From: Lineus longissimus
Taxonomy: Eukaryota > Nemertea > Pilidiophora > Heteronemertea > Lineidae
Reading direction: 5' to 3'
Assembly: GCF_910592395.1 (NCBI RefSeq)
Contig: NC_088309.1
Location: 25,544,599 to 25,608,598, forward strand
DNA: 64,000 bases
The translations under genes and the position numbers were made by a program. The notes beneath the pieces were generated by a model, which worked only from the letters and a program-made list of their open reading frames with translations, was not told the DNA's origin and ran no database searches. Of the stretch, positions 34,741 to 48,400 are shown piece by piece (positions within the stretch are counted from its first letter, which is position 1; every line of letters starts with the position of its first letter).

Positions 34741-37700
34741 TAGATTCATAAAATGTAGACTCCAACCAAGTCTCGCCTGCAGAGTTCAGCCTTTCCTCCA
34801 TCTTCCGTGAGACAAATGCAAATAGTACGCTGTATATTTTACAGATGGTTGCCCAACAAGAAGCATCGCAAAGCGACATCTTCCTAATGCTAACATGTTC
34901 GTGTTGTGACCTGCACAATTCATTTCTTGAGTCAGAATGGGTGAAGGTCACTCCGTTGTCCGGGTGAGTGGCCATGATGAGATTGGGCCCTTTATTCCCT
35001 GAAGGCAGATAGATCCTGGGTTTATTCATCACTTTATGGAGAGCTATTCATGATGCCCGTCTGTAAATATTGATATCATAGAATCCTTAAGGCTGGTCTA
35101 TGAGATTATTAATAAACTCCCACCAATGTCCACAAATGACGTTCTTTGTTTGCTGTGGGTTTGGTATCAATTATATAGCTCGAAGGGATGGAGTGAAATG
35201 GGTGTTTGTGACAGAGGACTTATCTGTCTTTATTTGTATGGGTTTGATTTACTCCTCAGGGCCACTTATGTGTGGTTCAGACAGTTGTTGGTGGGTGGGT
35301 GGAATGATAGCTGGTCGAATAGAATGGAACTGACAGGGCCAAGGCATGCAGATTAGCAACATAATATGAAATCTCTTGTGTCGTGGTAACCTGATTTGGC
35401 GAAACTGTTCACAGTTGTTCTTGTTTCGCTTATTGCAGAGACATGTACATGTAGTTGTCTCAGGTCGCAGCGACAACATCGCACGTTGCGATGCGCTTAA
35501 CCGCCCTTAACAAGTTTGAAGAATGTAAAGCGATATCTTTCAGCATCCAACATTTTCACTCCAACTCTCAAGAGCAGGTCAAGATGTCGTAAAAAGTATT
35601 TTACACCTCCGGTCTATCACCGGCCAATGGCAGATATTTGCTCATCTGAGGTGAGTGAGGAAACGATATTTTCCTTTCGAACCGCCTCTTTACAATGTGC
35701 AAACTTCTACTGACAACTCTGATAGGTTATTGCCCAAAAGGTGCATGGAACCAAAGAACCTTTTACACAAATCGTTTCGTTTCCCCTTCAGAATGTCTCA
35801 TTCTTCCGAACAAGATATAGATCTAGTGCTTTCTTCAGCTGTGTGATCAGAACGTGCGATTTTCATTTTGGTCACTCTTCTCTCAAAGGACCACTACTTG
35901 TCACAGGACAATAGCTTTAACGCATTTCTCAAGTTGGCAATGAATTAATACTAGTGTCAATGTTCCTAATAAACACGCCTTGCTATGCATTACACTTCCA
36001 TTCAGAACATCCATTGAATTTGAAAACCTTTATCTCTCATATTCCAGTTCGTGACTTGTTTCAATATGAATCAGCAGACAATGAATTGTCTTCCTTTTCA
36101 TATCAACGTTTCGCTAGAGTTCTCATGCGTGAAAAATGCATTTGAAAAGGTGAGAAATGTCGCGCAAATTTATGATCGGCCTAGTCTTCTATTTACCTAT
36201 TTGACAAATTTGAAGTGGACGATATGATGGCAAATACACTCCACCATGCAGCTTGGAACTGGGCGATTGGAGTCCATTGAGCCAAACATGGTTTGAGACT
36301 CTTTTAAAAGATACAGCAAATGAAAGTTGTCGTGCTTGCAAATACTTTCTGCACTAGACCTGTTATGGCGCCAAGCTATTCCTACGCTACCAGATGCCCA
36401 CAGCTTTTACTCACCATCAACTTTATACAACTTCAATATCACCATCAACATCAACTATCAACAGCGCCAATACCAAGTGAATGTGATTTGGACAGTCCGA
36501 ATGACGTAAGTCAGCCTACCACTCATCCGATCATCCATACGAATTTGGTAAAACCTAGTCAATATTTTGGTACGCCCTATAAGAATTCCACGGCTGCGAA
36601 AATTCCTCAGCTGATTCTAATTCGGTTCCTCGATGGCCAGACTCTGCCAGCTGAAATTAAAATAACCTGATTAAGATTCGAGGAATGCTGGATTGCTTTA
36701 TTGGGCCAATTTTGAGCCCAATAAAGTTGTAAATGGGCTTTTGTAGTTGTAAATTTGAGGGGATGATTTGAAATTCCAATGTAAATCAATGTTTGGCTAT
36801 TGGACATGACGCAAGCCTGATGTGTTTGTATAGACATTCATTTTGAAATTCTAGAACCCTGTGCAAGTATTTGTTGCTACTGCAACGGACGATTACAAAG
36901 CAGCATCCCGAATTGGTTTGGGTCAAAGGTTACCGATAGACCTCCTTCGACGCTCATGCCACTTTCCGCGACAGCCATTGCCCCGCACACCGCAAATGGT
37001 TTGGACAGACTAAAGGTCCGTGGACAGACGAATCAGGGAAACCTCTCCAAAAGGGCTGGGAAAAGGCCCTTTCCATTGCAGGGTATCGGGCTGCTGACTG
37101 TTGTCGGCCAATCTCTCTGGGTAATATAACCCGCGACGGCCCTTTGATCTGGCCGGTTCAGAATTGTCATTTTGAAAGAAAAAAGTAGACCAATTTTCAT
37201 TAGTATCAGCACAAAAGCACAACAATGTTGATTATTCAACTGTTTCAAAACGGAACAGTGTTGCTGTGAATGTTATTTGATACTTTGCCTAATGCAAATT
37301 TAAAATTCTAATATTCGAAAAGCTACCGATCCGAACACTATTGTTAGAGACACTTTCCCGGTGAAGCCTTTTTTAACTTATCATTCGAGTAATCTAAACC
37401 CATACATTTACGCCAATTACGCTGAGCTTTTGTTTAATATTTCATTCCTCGACAAAACTACGCTGAAATATTAATGTTATTTAGACGCTATCGCAGAATC
37501 AGCTTTGAGATTGAAGTGAAAGAGGAAAGCTGATATCGTTCTGGATATAAGCCATGTATTTTGCAGTTGTTCATTCAACTCCTGAAGAAAAAAATACATG
37601 TAGGCCTAATACATTTTTTACAGCATTCATCGCGAGGCCCTAATTATTATGATATTACTGTGCTTTTCCAATCTATTTTTATGAACTTTATCAGTCGTTT

Positions 37701-40700
37701 CGATCAGATTCACCATCGACAGAAGAAGGCAAACGATACACTTGGGAAAGATCCTCGGGAATTAAGACCCTTTTCCCTCAGAATCGAAGAAGCAACCTTC
37801 TCGGTTCCTCTTGCGGCCAGTCAATTCGGTGTCGTGATTGGCTGAAAATGGCTTCTTTCAAAGCTTCTGATTGGTTGCTGCGGAAGCCATGCATTTCTGC
37901 TTTCCCGGGGAGAACTCCAGTTTCTCCAGTCTCTGTTAATTAAAAAAAGGCTAATAATTTACTGTCATGAGCGGGGCAATTAGTGAGATATTTTTCAATA
38001 TTGATAGATAAACAATGAATCACGGTTAGGCAATCTGTCAGCTTTGAGCACTGATTGTGCGCGGCCACCAGATTGGACACTTCACGGAAAGATTAAACAC
38101 GGTCCCACGTTAAAAACACATCAGTTATGCACCGAATGGAATGAAAAACGACAAAGGGGACTGAAAAATGCAGGATTCCTTATCTCAGGACCAGATGCCT
38201 GAATAAGCTACCCAAACATGGAGTTTCAATCGACTCTGGGATTGGTCTTGATGTGAACGGGGCGAGATGGCGGAAGCTGTCTTTGTCCCCTCCACACTCC
38301 GTCCTCCTCCTTCTAATCTAGCTGGCATTCATAATGACAAAAAGCGATAAAAAAGTTGATTAGAAAATTAGCTCCCGATTGAAATGTATTCAAAGGATTA
38401 AAACATCATTGCTAGGATATTTGCAATGGACAAAGGCCATCTGGGATCATATTACATTCGCAGCGAAAAGGCACTACATGTATCCGATCTAAGCATGCTG
38501 CCAGTTTCAGTTATGAATTGTTTCCCGGGAGGCTATCCGAACGATGCGGACCGCACGAGACAAAGCGTGCAATAATCCTATACGAATCTCGACAGGAAGC
38601 AGAGTTTTTCACTCGAGAGCTTTTGTTCTGAAATTGAAAAAAAAAACCTAGCCTATGCAGTTCGAAAGTAGATGTTCTATGTTGTTCCCAGCCGAATAAT
38701 GATTAAAAGGAACATGGCTATACGGGTGGCACAAATGAACTGTCCTCTTCGTGGCATTCTAGCTGAAACGATCTGTTACTGTATACGTATGACTCCCCCG
38801 CCCTTGCGGTTGCCCCGGGAAGTAGTTAGTTCGAAAGAGGTACATGTAACAATCAACCTGATCTGTCAGACTTTAATGACACTATAGCTCAACTCATCAG
38901 GAGTATTTTACTAAAGAAACTTGCTTGCGAGGAAGGTATAAAACGTAAGAGGGATTACAAAGATGGGATAGGCTTGAACCTTCAGCACTGACACTGTTGG
39001 CTGTCAACTTTTTTGTGATGCATCTTCCATGTTTTCGTTAAGATGCTTTTAAATGTTTTTATATAGTTCTAGTTTATTTTTCGTGACATCACCCTGCAGC
39101 CCCACCTGACAGATGGGGGATACGGAAGAGCAAAGAACAAATATTTGAAACTGCCATTTGAGCGGTTTGTATTGTTGGAGCATGTGAACAGAACACTCTC
39201 ACTCAGCAAAAGGCAATTAGTAAGCATAGCTCAAGTGGCCAAGTTTATTTAAAATTTTCAAGATGTTTTTTGCCACTGCTCCCTTCAAGTTGTGATTGAA
39301 AAAAAGGGTAGGAACAAAGCGATGACGCTGTTCAGACATCTGTGTTGGGTCGATGCTTGATTCAAAGTGGGAAATGTGATATAGCATTATTGTAATATTG
39401 TGTACTTTCGGTGGCATCTGGGCTGGTACTTCGCTCATGTTACCATTACTGGACCTCTTGGTGCAGTTGCGATGCTCTTTTCTTAGCACGAACGTTTGCA
39501 CAAAAACCAATTGAGATTTTCAAGTGGATCACAAAATGTCACACAAAACAAAGAACATGAATTATTCAACAGCAGGTAAAATATGGTGACGATATTGCAA
39601 GAACGAGTGACTTGAAGTGCCAACTGGGATGCCAAAAGGGCGGCGGTCCGTGTCCATTCAACATGTATACATCGATGAACACATACCGTATTATATATTA
39701 CGACAGGATCGGTTCTATTGATATTGCAGATATCAAGTATATGCCTGCCTATACACATGGAATCAAATTCGTTGTCACCAATTTGATAAAGTGTCAAATA
39801 GTAAATATTACGTTCAAAAGTTCGTGTCATCCTTGTAAGAGTCGTTCATACATGTACCATATCATAAAGAAGTGCAATGTCGAGTGTTTTGGTATGCAAA
39901 GGGCACGTTTTTTTGTAATAAAATCTTTGATCTCGTAATCATGTTAATAACATAAAATGTCCGAATTCATTTAATCTCAGTTTATTGTCGGATTATCATG
40001 ATAACAACACATTGTAATTGATATGCCCCAATAAATGACTTCTTTTCATGCAACTTATAATTTGATATTGTTTTATTTCTTAGATTTGGTGAACCTATCT
40101 CTATCCTCTAATAAGCTATTTGACATTTTTATCAAGGAATATAATTGTAGACACGCATCAATCATTCGATATCACGTTCAAGTCCCAAAAAAATTTCTCT
40201 TTTTTTTCTGCACAAAATGAAGAATCATCATCAGTCCATACATTTGCATGGACAGAGTTGGCATATATACATGTGTATATATTTTTGTTGGTTTTTGGCA
40301 AAATTTAAACCTCATATTGCATGATAAATTAAGCAGAATACGACATTCCCACGCGCCAAACCTATATACTGTACTAGATTTCAAGGTAACGCGTATAGAG
40401 ATCCTGTTCCACTTCTTTGCTGATTTCTACTGGGAGCCATTACTGCTCTCAATCTGTTTCTAGTGGTTTCCTTCTAATGAAATATTTATGTCTCATCTCG
40501 TCTTCAATTACGTCTGGTAGACGAAGAAGGCCAACAAATATCATATTAGCCTTCAACCAGATATTCTATATGTATAGTGTTGTAGGATTAACTCATTTAG
40601 CATCAGTTTTTGAACGCCACCTTTTGGTTTCATTGGTGATATACGAATTAGATTTTGCCTCTGTTCTTACATCGTTGGGTTGGTTACAGCCTATCGACCC

Positions 40701-43700
40701 CCATGAAGCTGTTTCGTGCTGGTCAATGTCATTGAGATTTGCCCAGATAACCCTCTGATAAGACAGAAGTAGTTGAACAATATGAATTTAGCTGTCGGTG
40801 CGAGTCGGCTTTGTTTACAAACAACTGACCGGGTATTGAGCTAGCCCTGTGAGGTAAGAGGAAAAAAGGGGAAAGCTAGCGGAGAAAGCTTGGCAAATTA
40901 TCTAACCGTACGATTTCTCATGAGACTGCTACCAGTCTGTATCGTTTACATATCGGACCAATTCGGTATGGCGGTCAGGCTCAGTTCCATGAAACCTGTT
41001 AGCGGTACGTCGCACCGTGTGAGTTATGGGCCGTTAATGTCCTTCGTCCGCCTGTTGTGGAATCAGCGCAAATCATTAGGGACGCCAGCGTTCAGATATA
41101 TGAGGGAACTGGGGAAGTTGAGATCCAGTGCTCTGAGAGGAATTCTTATCTCACTTTAGGTCAGTGGCAGATGTGGGATCAAGAAGTATGAATCAGGTTC
41201 TTATGACGAACGTAAAAACTGAGACAATTTATCTGATTGTCCTTTTTTTGAGGCGCGCTGTAGAAAAATAAAATTACCACTAATCTGCATCGCATAATAA
41301 ACGGTTTAATATCGCGTCATTGTTGGTCCATTCCCCAGCGTCCTAAACCTCCAATTTCAAATGTCAGCTTCTTTCATCTGGCTTTTCTTTGGTACAGGGC
41401 CATCTCAAGTGCTTCATCTCAAGAAATCTGTATTTGGTCTCAACACTGAGGTCCAGAGCGGACAATGGTTGCCACAGCCCTTGGTATCAACTTTTCATCA
41501 GCCAGTTTCAAGAAGCTGTCAATCAAACCGTTGGTCATTCAATGTAGAACCTTTCTTTGTGAATTGCATCAAAGAATAGTGAGTTTTTTTCTTTGGGCTG
41601 TGACTGTGTTCGTGAAATGAGATTGCTCCGTTGGATTTTAAGGTGGAAATTTCCGTTTTCTGGCGACTGGTGGAAGGCGGGTAATTTTTACCCTGTTTGA
41701 TGTATGCAGGCTTAAAATCATTGGAATTTGGTAAAAGCTGCACCTCATAGAGAAGACCATGATCAGAAGGTTGATATTCCAAAGAAGGCCAATCACAATC
41801 TAACTCCCAAAGACCCTCGATATCCAAATCTCATAGCTTTCTCATATATCTAGAAAACGGTTGATCATTTCTCCGGACATGTCGATTGTACTAAGTAAAA
41901 ACCAATGTCTACGTAGTTTTCCGTTGATCTCCCTCAAGACTTTCCTCTTCTAATAATCCTACTGATCCTGGCCAACAACCCATTGGACAAGAGTCCCTTT
42001 TCCATGGGTTGTTCTTTAGTGACCCAACTATAGAACACTTCAGATGTCTACGTGAATTTAAACCACGTTGGACATCAACTCATGTTTGAATACCTCAAAT
42101 TAATTTGGGATACTGTTCATTAAGTGCAGGTGCATTGAATTGTCCACGTTGAACAAGTATGTACCGGGGTAGTGAAAGTTCAAGTACATGTAGTCCAGTC
42201 AGATTAAAAATACTTTCGCAGCAATATTGTGTTGTATTTACGTACATCGTAAGCTAATATTTTACCAAATTTGAAAAAAGCCAATCGAAATTAGGCGCAG
42301 CTCAATATGGCAGCGTAGAATAAACACTCAAATGTGTTGATACTTCAACGCTCCTTTTTGTATATTCATTAAAAAAATCTACATCAGTGAGTACGAAATA
42401 ATAGACTTTTTTGTAAGTAAGAATTTTTTTTGCTCGCTTGTACAATGTAATTTAAGTACATTAGGGAGTTTTGATAGTGGATATAAATGATAAAATGGAC
42501 TTGTATGTCAAAGCCAAAATGCATTGAATTCGAAATCTCAAACAAGGCAGAATAGGTAGGTCACACAGGGCAAACCTCTTGCTCTACACCCCCTGGTGAC
42601 AGCTCTGGATTGACATGCTAAAGATTGTCACATTTTTCTATAAAAATGTCTTACCAGCCCGGCATGGCTGTAAAGCATTCATGGCCGACATAAAAGACAT
42701 GTTACCACACCCTAAGATGATTGATGGTTTGTATTACAATGGAAAGTGATATATGTTTGATAGTGTTTTAGGACCTGGGGCCGAGGCATCTTTAGTTCCC
42801 TCGGGATATGTTGGCCCAGCGCGAAATCTCAAGTGGATGCCATACTGGGGTCGAGAGAAAGCTGAGAGTTCACTCCGGAACACCATCTCCCTTGTATTCC
42901 GATTCGGCTTTATGGCGATGTACATTACACAGATCAAAATTGAGCTGATGCTGAAGATGAGGTATAGAGGCATTGTTGTTGATGACAGTAGAGAGAAATA
43001 GGAAAGAATAAGACGGTTTTTTCTTCTTCAAATTGTTCGGCTTGATCCTGAGTGTGTAAAAATCACATGACTCCTTCAAATAGTTACACCCCAAAAGTGT
43101 TTTCACTTGAACCTTAGCAACAACAACAACAAAAACAAACACAAGTCAGTTTTCAAAACACAAACACCTATTATTTGCTTTTAATCAAGTATTTCGTAAA
43201 AAAAGTGTATTTATCTTGGCTTTTCAATTGGCAATAACAACATGATATGTCGTTGACTAAAAATAAAGCAGATTAATGTTGCGTTTTCAATAAGTATGCT
43301 CACCGATTCCATATCAAAGTATCAATATACCATAAATGAATAACAAATATAAAGGTACTACACATAGACGAAAAAAAAGATATTTTATCTGTGTTCTAGT
43401 TCTTTGTACATTGACTTGTTCTTTACACACATTTTCACACTATTGGCTGGAGAACATCTTTAGCCAGCAATAAGGGTGATATTCGTACTCTAAAGTGTTA
43501 ATGTCAATTTCCATTGCCGATCAAGGACGTTTTGTTATTGAGAGATAATTATTTCTCAATCGCCGGTACGTGCTTAAATCGATATTACAACTCATAATAG
43601 AATAAAGTATGTCCCGAATTTAAAATTGAGTGTTGTGTTTGAATTTAATGGGCATTTACGCGATAGTTTTTTCCTTGTACGTCCGTGCCTCATGTGGGTT

Positions 43701-45195
43701 TGCCCCTGATTGATTACTAACCTAAAGGTTTAATGTTTATTCAAGTGTCCCGCAGACTTGGGAACAGGTGCTGAAAGTTTGTGGAGAAAACGCGTTATCA
43801 CTTAGCACCAAACCATGACCATGTTGAGACATTCTAACACTGAAATGTACCATGTGAATGCACCTTTAATATCAGATTCAGCAAAGGTTGTGTACATGTA
43901 TCTCAATTCTATAGTTTGGGAAAAGCAGCGGCAGCCTTGGGCGTAGACTGGAACCGTGGGCCCGACTACACCTCAGTGTCTACAGCGATGAAGGACATGT
44001 CTGTATGCCTACTTGAAGCAAAGCTTTTAAAATCTTTGCTAGCTGTATATTGGGCAACAGTTTATCACAATGTGCACGCCAGGACACATTGGCAGTTTAT
44101 ATCTTGCCATGGGTGTGTCATTTGAGGAAGAACAAGTGAGAAGTCTGAACCTTTCAATGGTTCTTCGTAATCTTGATAATCTGTGAAATCGCTCATACCG
44201 TTTGTTGACCTCGTTCTGTTTCTTTCGCAGTTGCACACATGGTACTTTTTTTTAAATTGGCAATAAGTGTTGGTATTTTCTTTTGGTTTGATTTATAACG
44301 CCTTCTTCGCCTTTTCCCCGATTTCCTTCCCATGTAGGTGGTCTATTGATCATTATAGGCCTGGCACACTGACAAATTCAATTCCAATTACTTTTGGTAT
44401 GCATTAGTTTGATGATTTAATATCCAACCAAGACATCTCAGGAACTGGTAAATATTGATTTTAACTCCCGAATTGCTTTGGGACTTGGTGGCACTATTGA
44501 GAATGGTCACGCCCCTTCTGCGGTCAAATCCATACCTCTCTTGTCAAGAATGCAAATTATATCACGAAAAGGGAGACTTTTCTGACTGAGATGAATCGAT
44601 ACAAAGAGAAGCAATAATAGTTAATTCTAACCTTGTTTACATGGCCTAATTGTGTCCGCCCGGTAAGCCAACCAAAGCAATAGGAGCGAGGTTTACGGTG
44701 AAAATGTGCTGGTTACCCATCCCGGTAGGAAACCTTCCGCAGTATCGGATTACATTCTTGACTACTTGTCTCGCGAAGGTGTTAAGTCGGCGCTAAAGCG
44801 GGCTGTCTTCAGTTGCAGCGCTGATCGGCCACCGGTGTAACAGGATTTATTGAAGTTCCGGATAAACTCTGTCTTTCTTTGATATCACTTCGAGACATTT
44901 TGGAGTTAAGCCATTGTATTCGAATTGATTTGGATTTATGCTGAAATTGGCAGCGTCCGGGATACGGAACTTGTCATTACTTTGGATATCTTTCTCATTT
45001 ACCTTTCGGCTTACCGCCATATATATGGGATGGGAGTCAGGGGCGTTAGAAAGAGGTAAGGATCGTTTTCAATCTCTTTTCCTTGTTTTATGTAAAGAGA
45101 TAAAAAGACATATTTGATCAAAGAATATGAAGAATCCAATGGCATTCTTAATCCGTGTCATGGTAAAGCAAATTTAATGACATTGAAAATATATA
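34741..45195. other. Noncoding stretch
   Basis: No gene family is recognised on either strand in 10.4 kb. Around 37,940-38,130 there is TTAATTAA and a run of AT-rich and GC-containing blocks of the kind seen in enhancers, but I cannot demonstrate conservation. Confidence 0.45.
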
Positions 45196-45452
45196 CGAGG
45201 AGGAGCGACGATCACGAGAAGAAGCATTGATGCCAAGAATCAAAGTAATGGCAATGGCAAGAAGAAGCTGGAAGAAGCAATGACGATGACGAGAAGAAGC
45301 AATTAATGACCAGAAGAAGTAATGACTATGACACGAAGAAGTTAGAAGTGTCAATGACGACTAGAAGAAGCTACAAAGCAGTTACAATTACCAAAAGAAG
45401 CCGACGACGACAAGAAGAAGCATTGAGATGTGACAGGAAGAAGCAGCGAAAC
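45196..45452 (+). repeat. Degenerate GAAGAAGC-based minisatellite
   Basis: About eleven GAAGAAG cores recur, joined by variable 10-25 bp spacers often reading CAATGACGATGAC or similar. Unit length varies from about 18 to 31 bp, so it is an old, indel-rich array. Confidence 0.85.
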
Positions 45453-48400
45453 GGTTTCTCCGTAACCAACCGTCGCTTTCTTTCTTTCACGAGGACACCC
45501 CATTGTGACATCCATGCCAATCGATCGGATTAAGAAAGTTCAGGTCTTAAAATTGGCTGATTGGTTTTGCGATTATGACCGTGAGGTCGTTCTAATGAGA
45601 TCCACATTTACGATTGCTCGATCGAACGATCTTTTGATGTGTTAAGTACCTTATAGAAAGATGAGCTATAGATGTTCGATCCGATTAGGAGTAATTCCTT
45701 CCAAAGTCGAGGAAAGGAGTATTGCGTAATGTGGTGTGAAATAATATTGATCTTGGCGTGGTTGAGGCAAAGATATTTGCAGTGAACTCTCTAAATATAA
45801 ACCATTTTTATTCAGCGTTCGCTCTATAGGCCTACATTGATTTGATTCGTTTTCAAATTGCTGCCATATTGCAGACGATATAAAATCCTGTAGTGAGCAA
45901 AACATGAGGTCTGACGTTATTTGTATCGGAGGGGAAGATATTCCGGCTATAACAAACAGTAGAAACTCCCTAAAAACAAGAGTGGAACGAGTTTACCATT
46001 CCAGACCGGAAGTTGGGCATGATTTTTTCAAAGAACAATGCGAAACTCGTAACTTCATTCTTGCTACACCCTGTATAATGTTTCGTGCCCCAATTTAAAA
46101 TCGATTAATTTCACAACACCTCTGTTATCGTTTTCTTGACTTATTTATTTAACTTGCAAATACCAGTTTTGGTTACTTTACCTGTTGTTTTTACAAAGCC
46201 ATTGGCTGTTTTCACGCCGTAAGCGATTTAAACGTAAACAACTATCATTGTTTCCATTTGAAGTTTAGATTGACCATAGAAACTGTCGTCTGCTTTCATT
46301 TACATTCCATTTTCATTCTAAACAGGTCGTAGAGCTTGTCTAATTTCCGTCACAGATTTCCTTCATTCAAATGTATTTTCATTTCCGGTTGGATTATTGC
46401 TGAACAATGTTTCATTAAAATGGCCAGTGTTTGTAAAAAAACAAAATTATTATTCCATGGCATGTTTTCTGACAGGCAAAATCAACACTCGATATCCCAT
46501 TGATTTTTATGAAAACGGTATTTGATTAGTTTTGTTATGCCTGTATAGGCATGTATAAAGACTGAGCCCACTGCGAAGTTCTAAGCTCAGCATTTGAGGT
46601 AGTCTGGTAGGTGATCGAATATTCATGTATGGGAAATGATTCTTCAATTATATTTGTCGATCAAATCAAAATAAACCGTTTTCCCCGCGGAAGCTGGACT
46701 TCGATGGGTGAGGAAACAGTGAAAGCGAAATAATATTTGGCACAATGCATGACGTCATTTTGCCAGCAAATTCGGTCTATTCCACGTCAACATTTCCCGT
46801 TTTGCATATGGCTTTTGGCTCCATCACGGCATTGTTTCCCTAAGTGTCATTAACGCCATTGGTGGCTGGTAGAAAAAGATAATGCGATCCCAAAGATACT
46901 GTCAGAAGTAATACGTTAGGTACGTGAGAAGCATGGAAAAGCATCTATCGAATTGTCAGAGGATTAAATGGCAATTATTTGGGTCAGCAGTCAGCTCGGG
47001 GAGATTTGTTCGAAGTTGTTGGAAACCCAAAGACTGGCTAAGGGATCATTGCCTCATCAGCCCTTCATCACGCCTACATTTCTTTTCCGTTTTTCGTTTT
47101 CCAAAGCGTAGCTGTTTCAGTCATGTCAGTAGGCAGCAGGCAGCATTGTACGATCGGCGCGTTTTCCGTACATCGCGTGTTTTGGTTGCTAATCCTGGGA
47201 AGTGTTTGGATAAGATTCTCAGCCTCCTCCACATCGTCACAATTAGCTCGATCCGTTTCTCGGACGCACAGCAAACAAGATGTAAACACTCAATACTGCC
47301 AATGATCGTCTTCTGAAGCCATAACTTGGTTATACCTCGAGTACAGGTGGACAATGACTCATATCTATGCATTGTGGCAGGTAGCTGCAATCCCCCTTGC
47401 GGCAAGGTTGAATCGTCTGCTCCGCTTCTGCCTCTGCTGATGGTAGCTTCTCTTCATAATCTTCCTTATGTCTATCCCATATGGTACACAGGGGGAGAGA
47501 TCTAGCAAATCTTATCAATGTTATCTCATGAATCATCAATTCCATCGACATTCCTCAAACATTTCACTTCGATATCGCAAGGAATCCGAACTTATGTTTA
47601 AAGAGACGATATAGGCATGACGGTAGGGAGGGACGAAAGGCCGCCCAAAAAGTAACCAGCCGATGGAAACGAGCAGATGTTTGATACTAAGACGTCTATT
47701 CCTTGGAGCAATCATCAATAAACGTGGATTCGCCGTAACCAATAACTGACAAGAGCAATGCAAGATAGAATGTTGCCTTCGTTTCTTTTCGCCAGATTTC
47801 TTCAAAATGCCTAACTGTATGACTGTGCCTGAGGGTTGTGGGTTAAGTCGCACCTGCACTTACAGGTGTGACAGACCACTGATTGGGGGAAATCCGTGCC
47901 TGCAGAGGTGTGCGGCGAGCTTTGATATCAAGAGCCACTAGAATCTCAAGGGCCGATGCCATCAACGATTGGTCTCGATCACGATTAACAAGTGAGTTTC
48001 TAGTCCATTCTCTGATAGCTTTTCCTATTCCCATTGATAAAGCACGCAGTTATGGTCATTTTAACAATCCTAGGGTGATATATAGCATATTGTCAACATT
48101 CGAAACGTGCCGAGGCTCTTCTTCTCACCAAAGTGTCAATAGACGGACAAGGATCGTAAATTTACTTCATTATGAATTTGTTTGCATTACTTGGTAAAAA
48201 ATGAGTGCTGTCTTCTTTGGAGGTGATCTGTTTGTCTCTGTGCAGTTAATGGTGGGAAACTAAGAGGTTTCTTAAACCATTTTGACAATTTTTTTAACGA
48301 ATTGGTAAGATGAAAAATTTCCCTCATTGAAGACCGGACGTGGACTCGATGGCCATCAGGTATTGTCACAACCGGAAAGTGTACAGTATCGGTCAGAAGT

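Noticed and set aside
34595-35032. 145-codon minus-strand ORF with a Ser/Phe run
   Set aside because: The run is simply the GAA/GGA simple repeat read backwards, and the flanks have no family resemblance.
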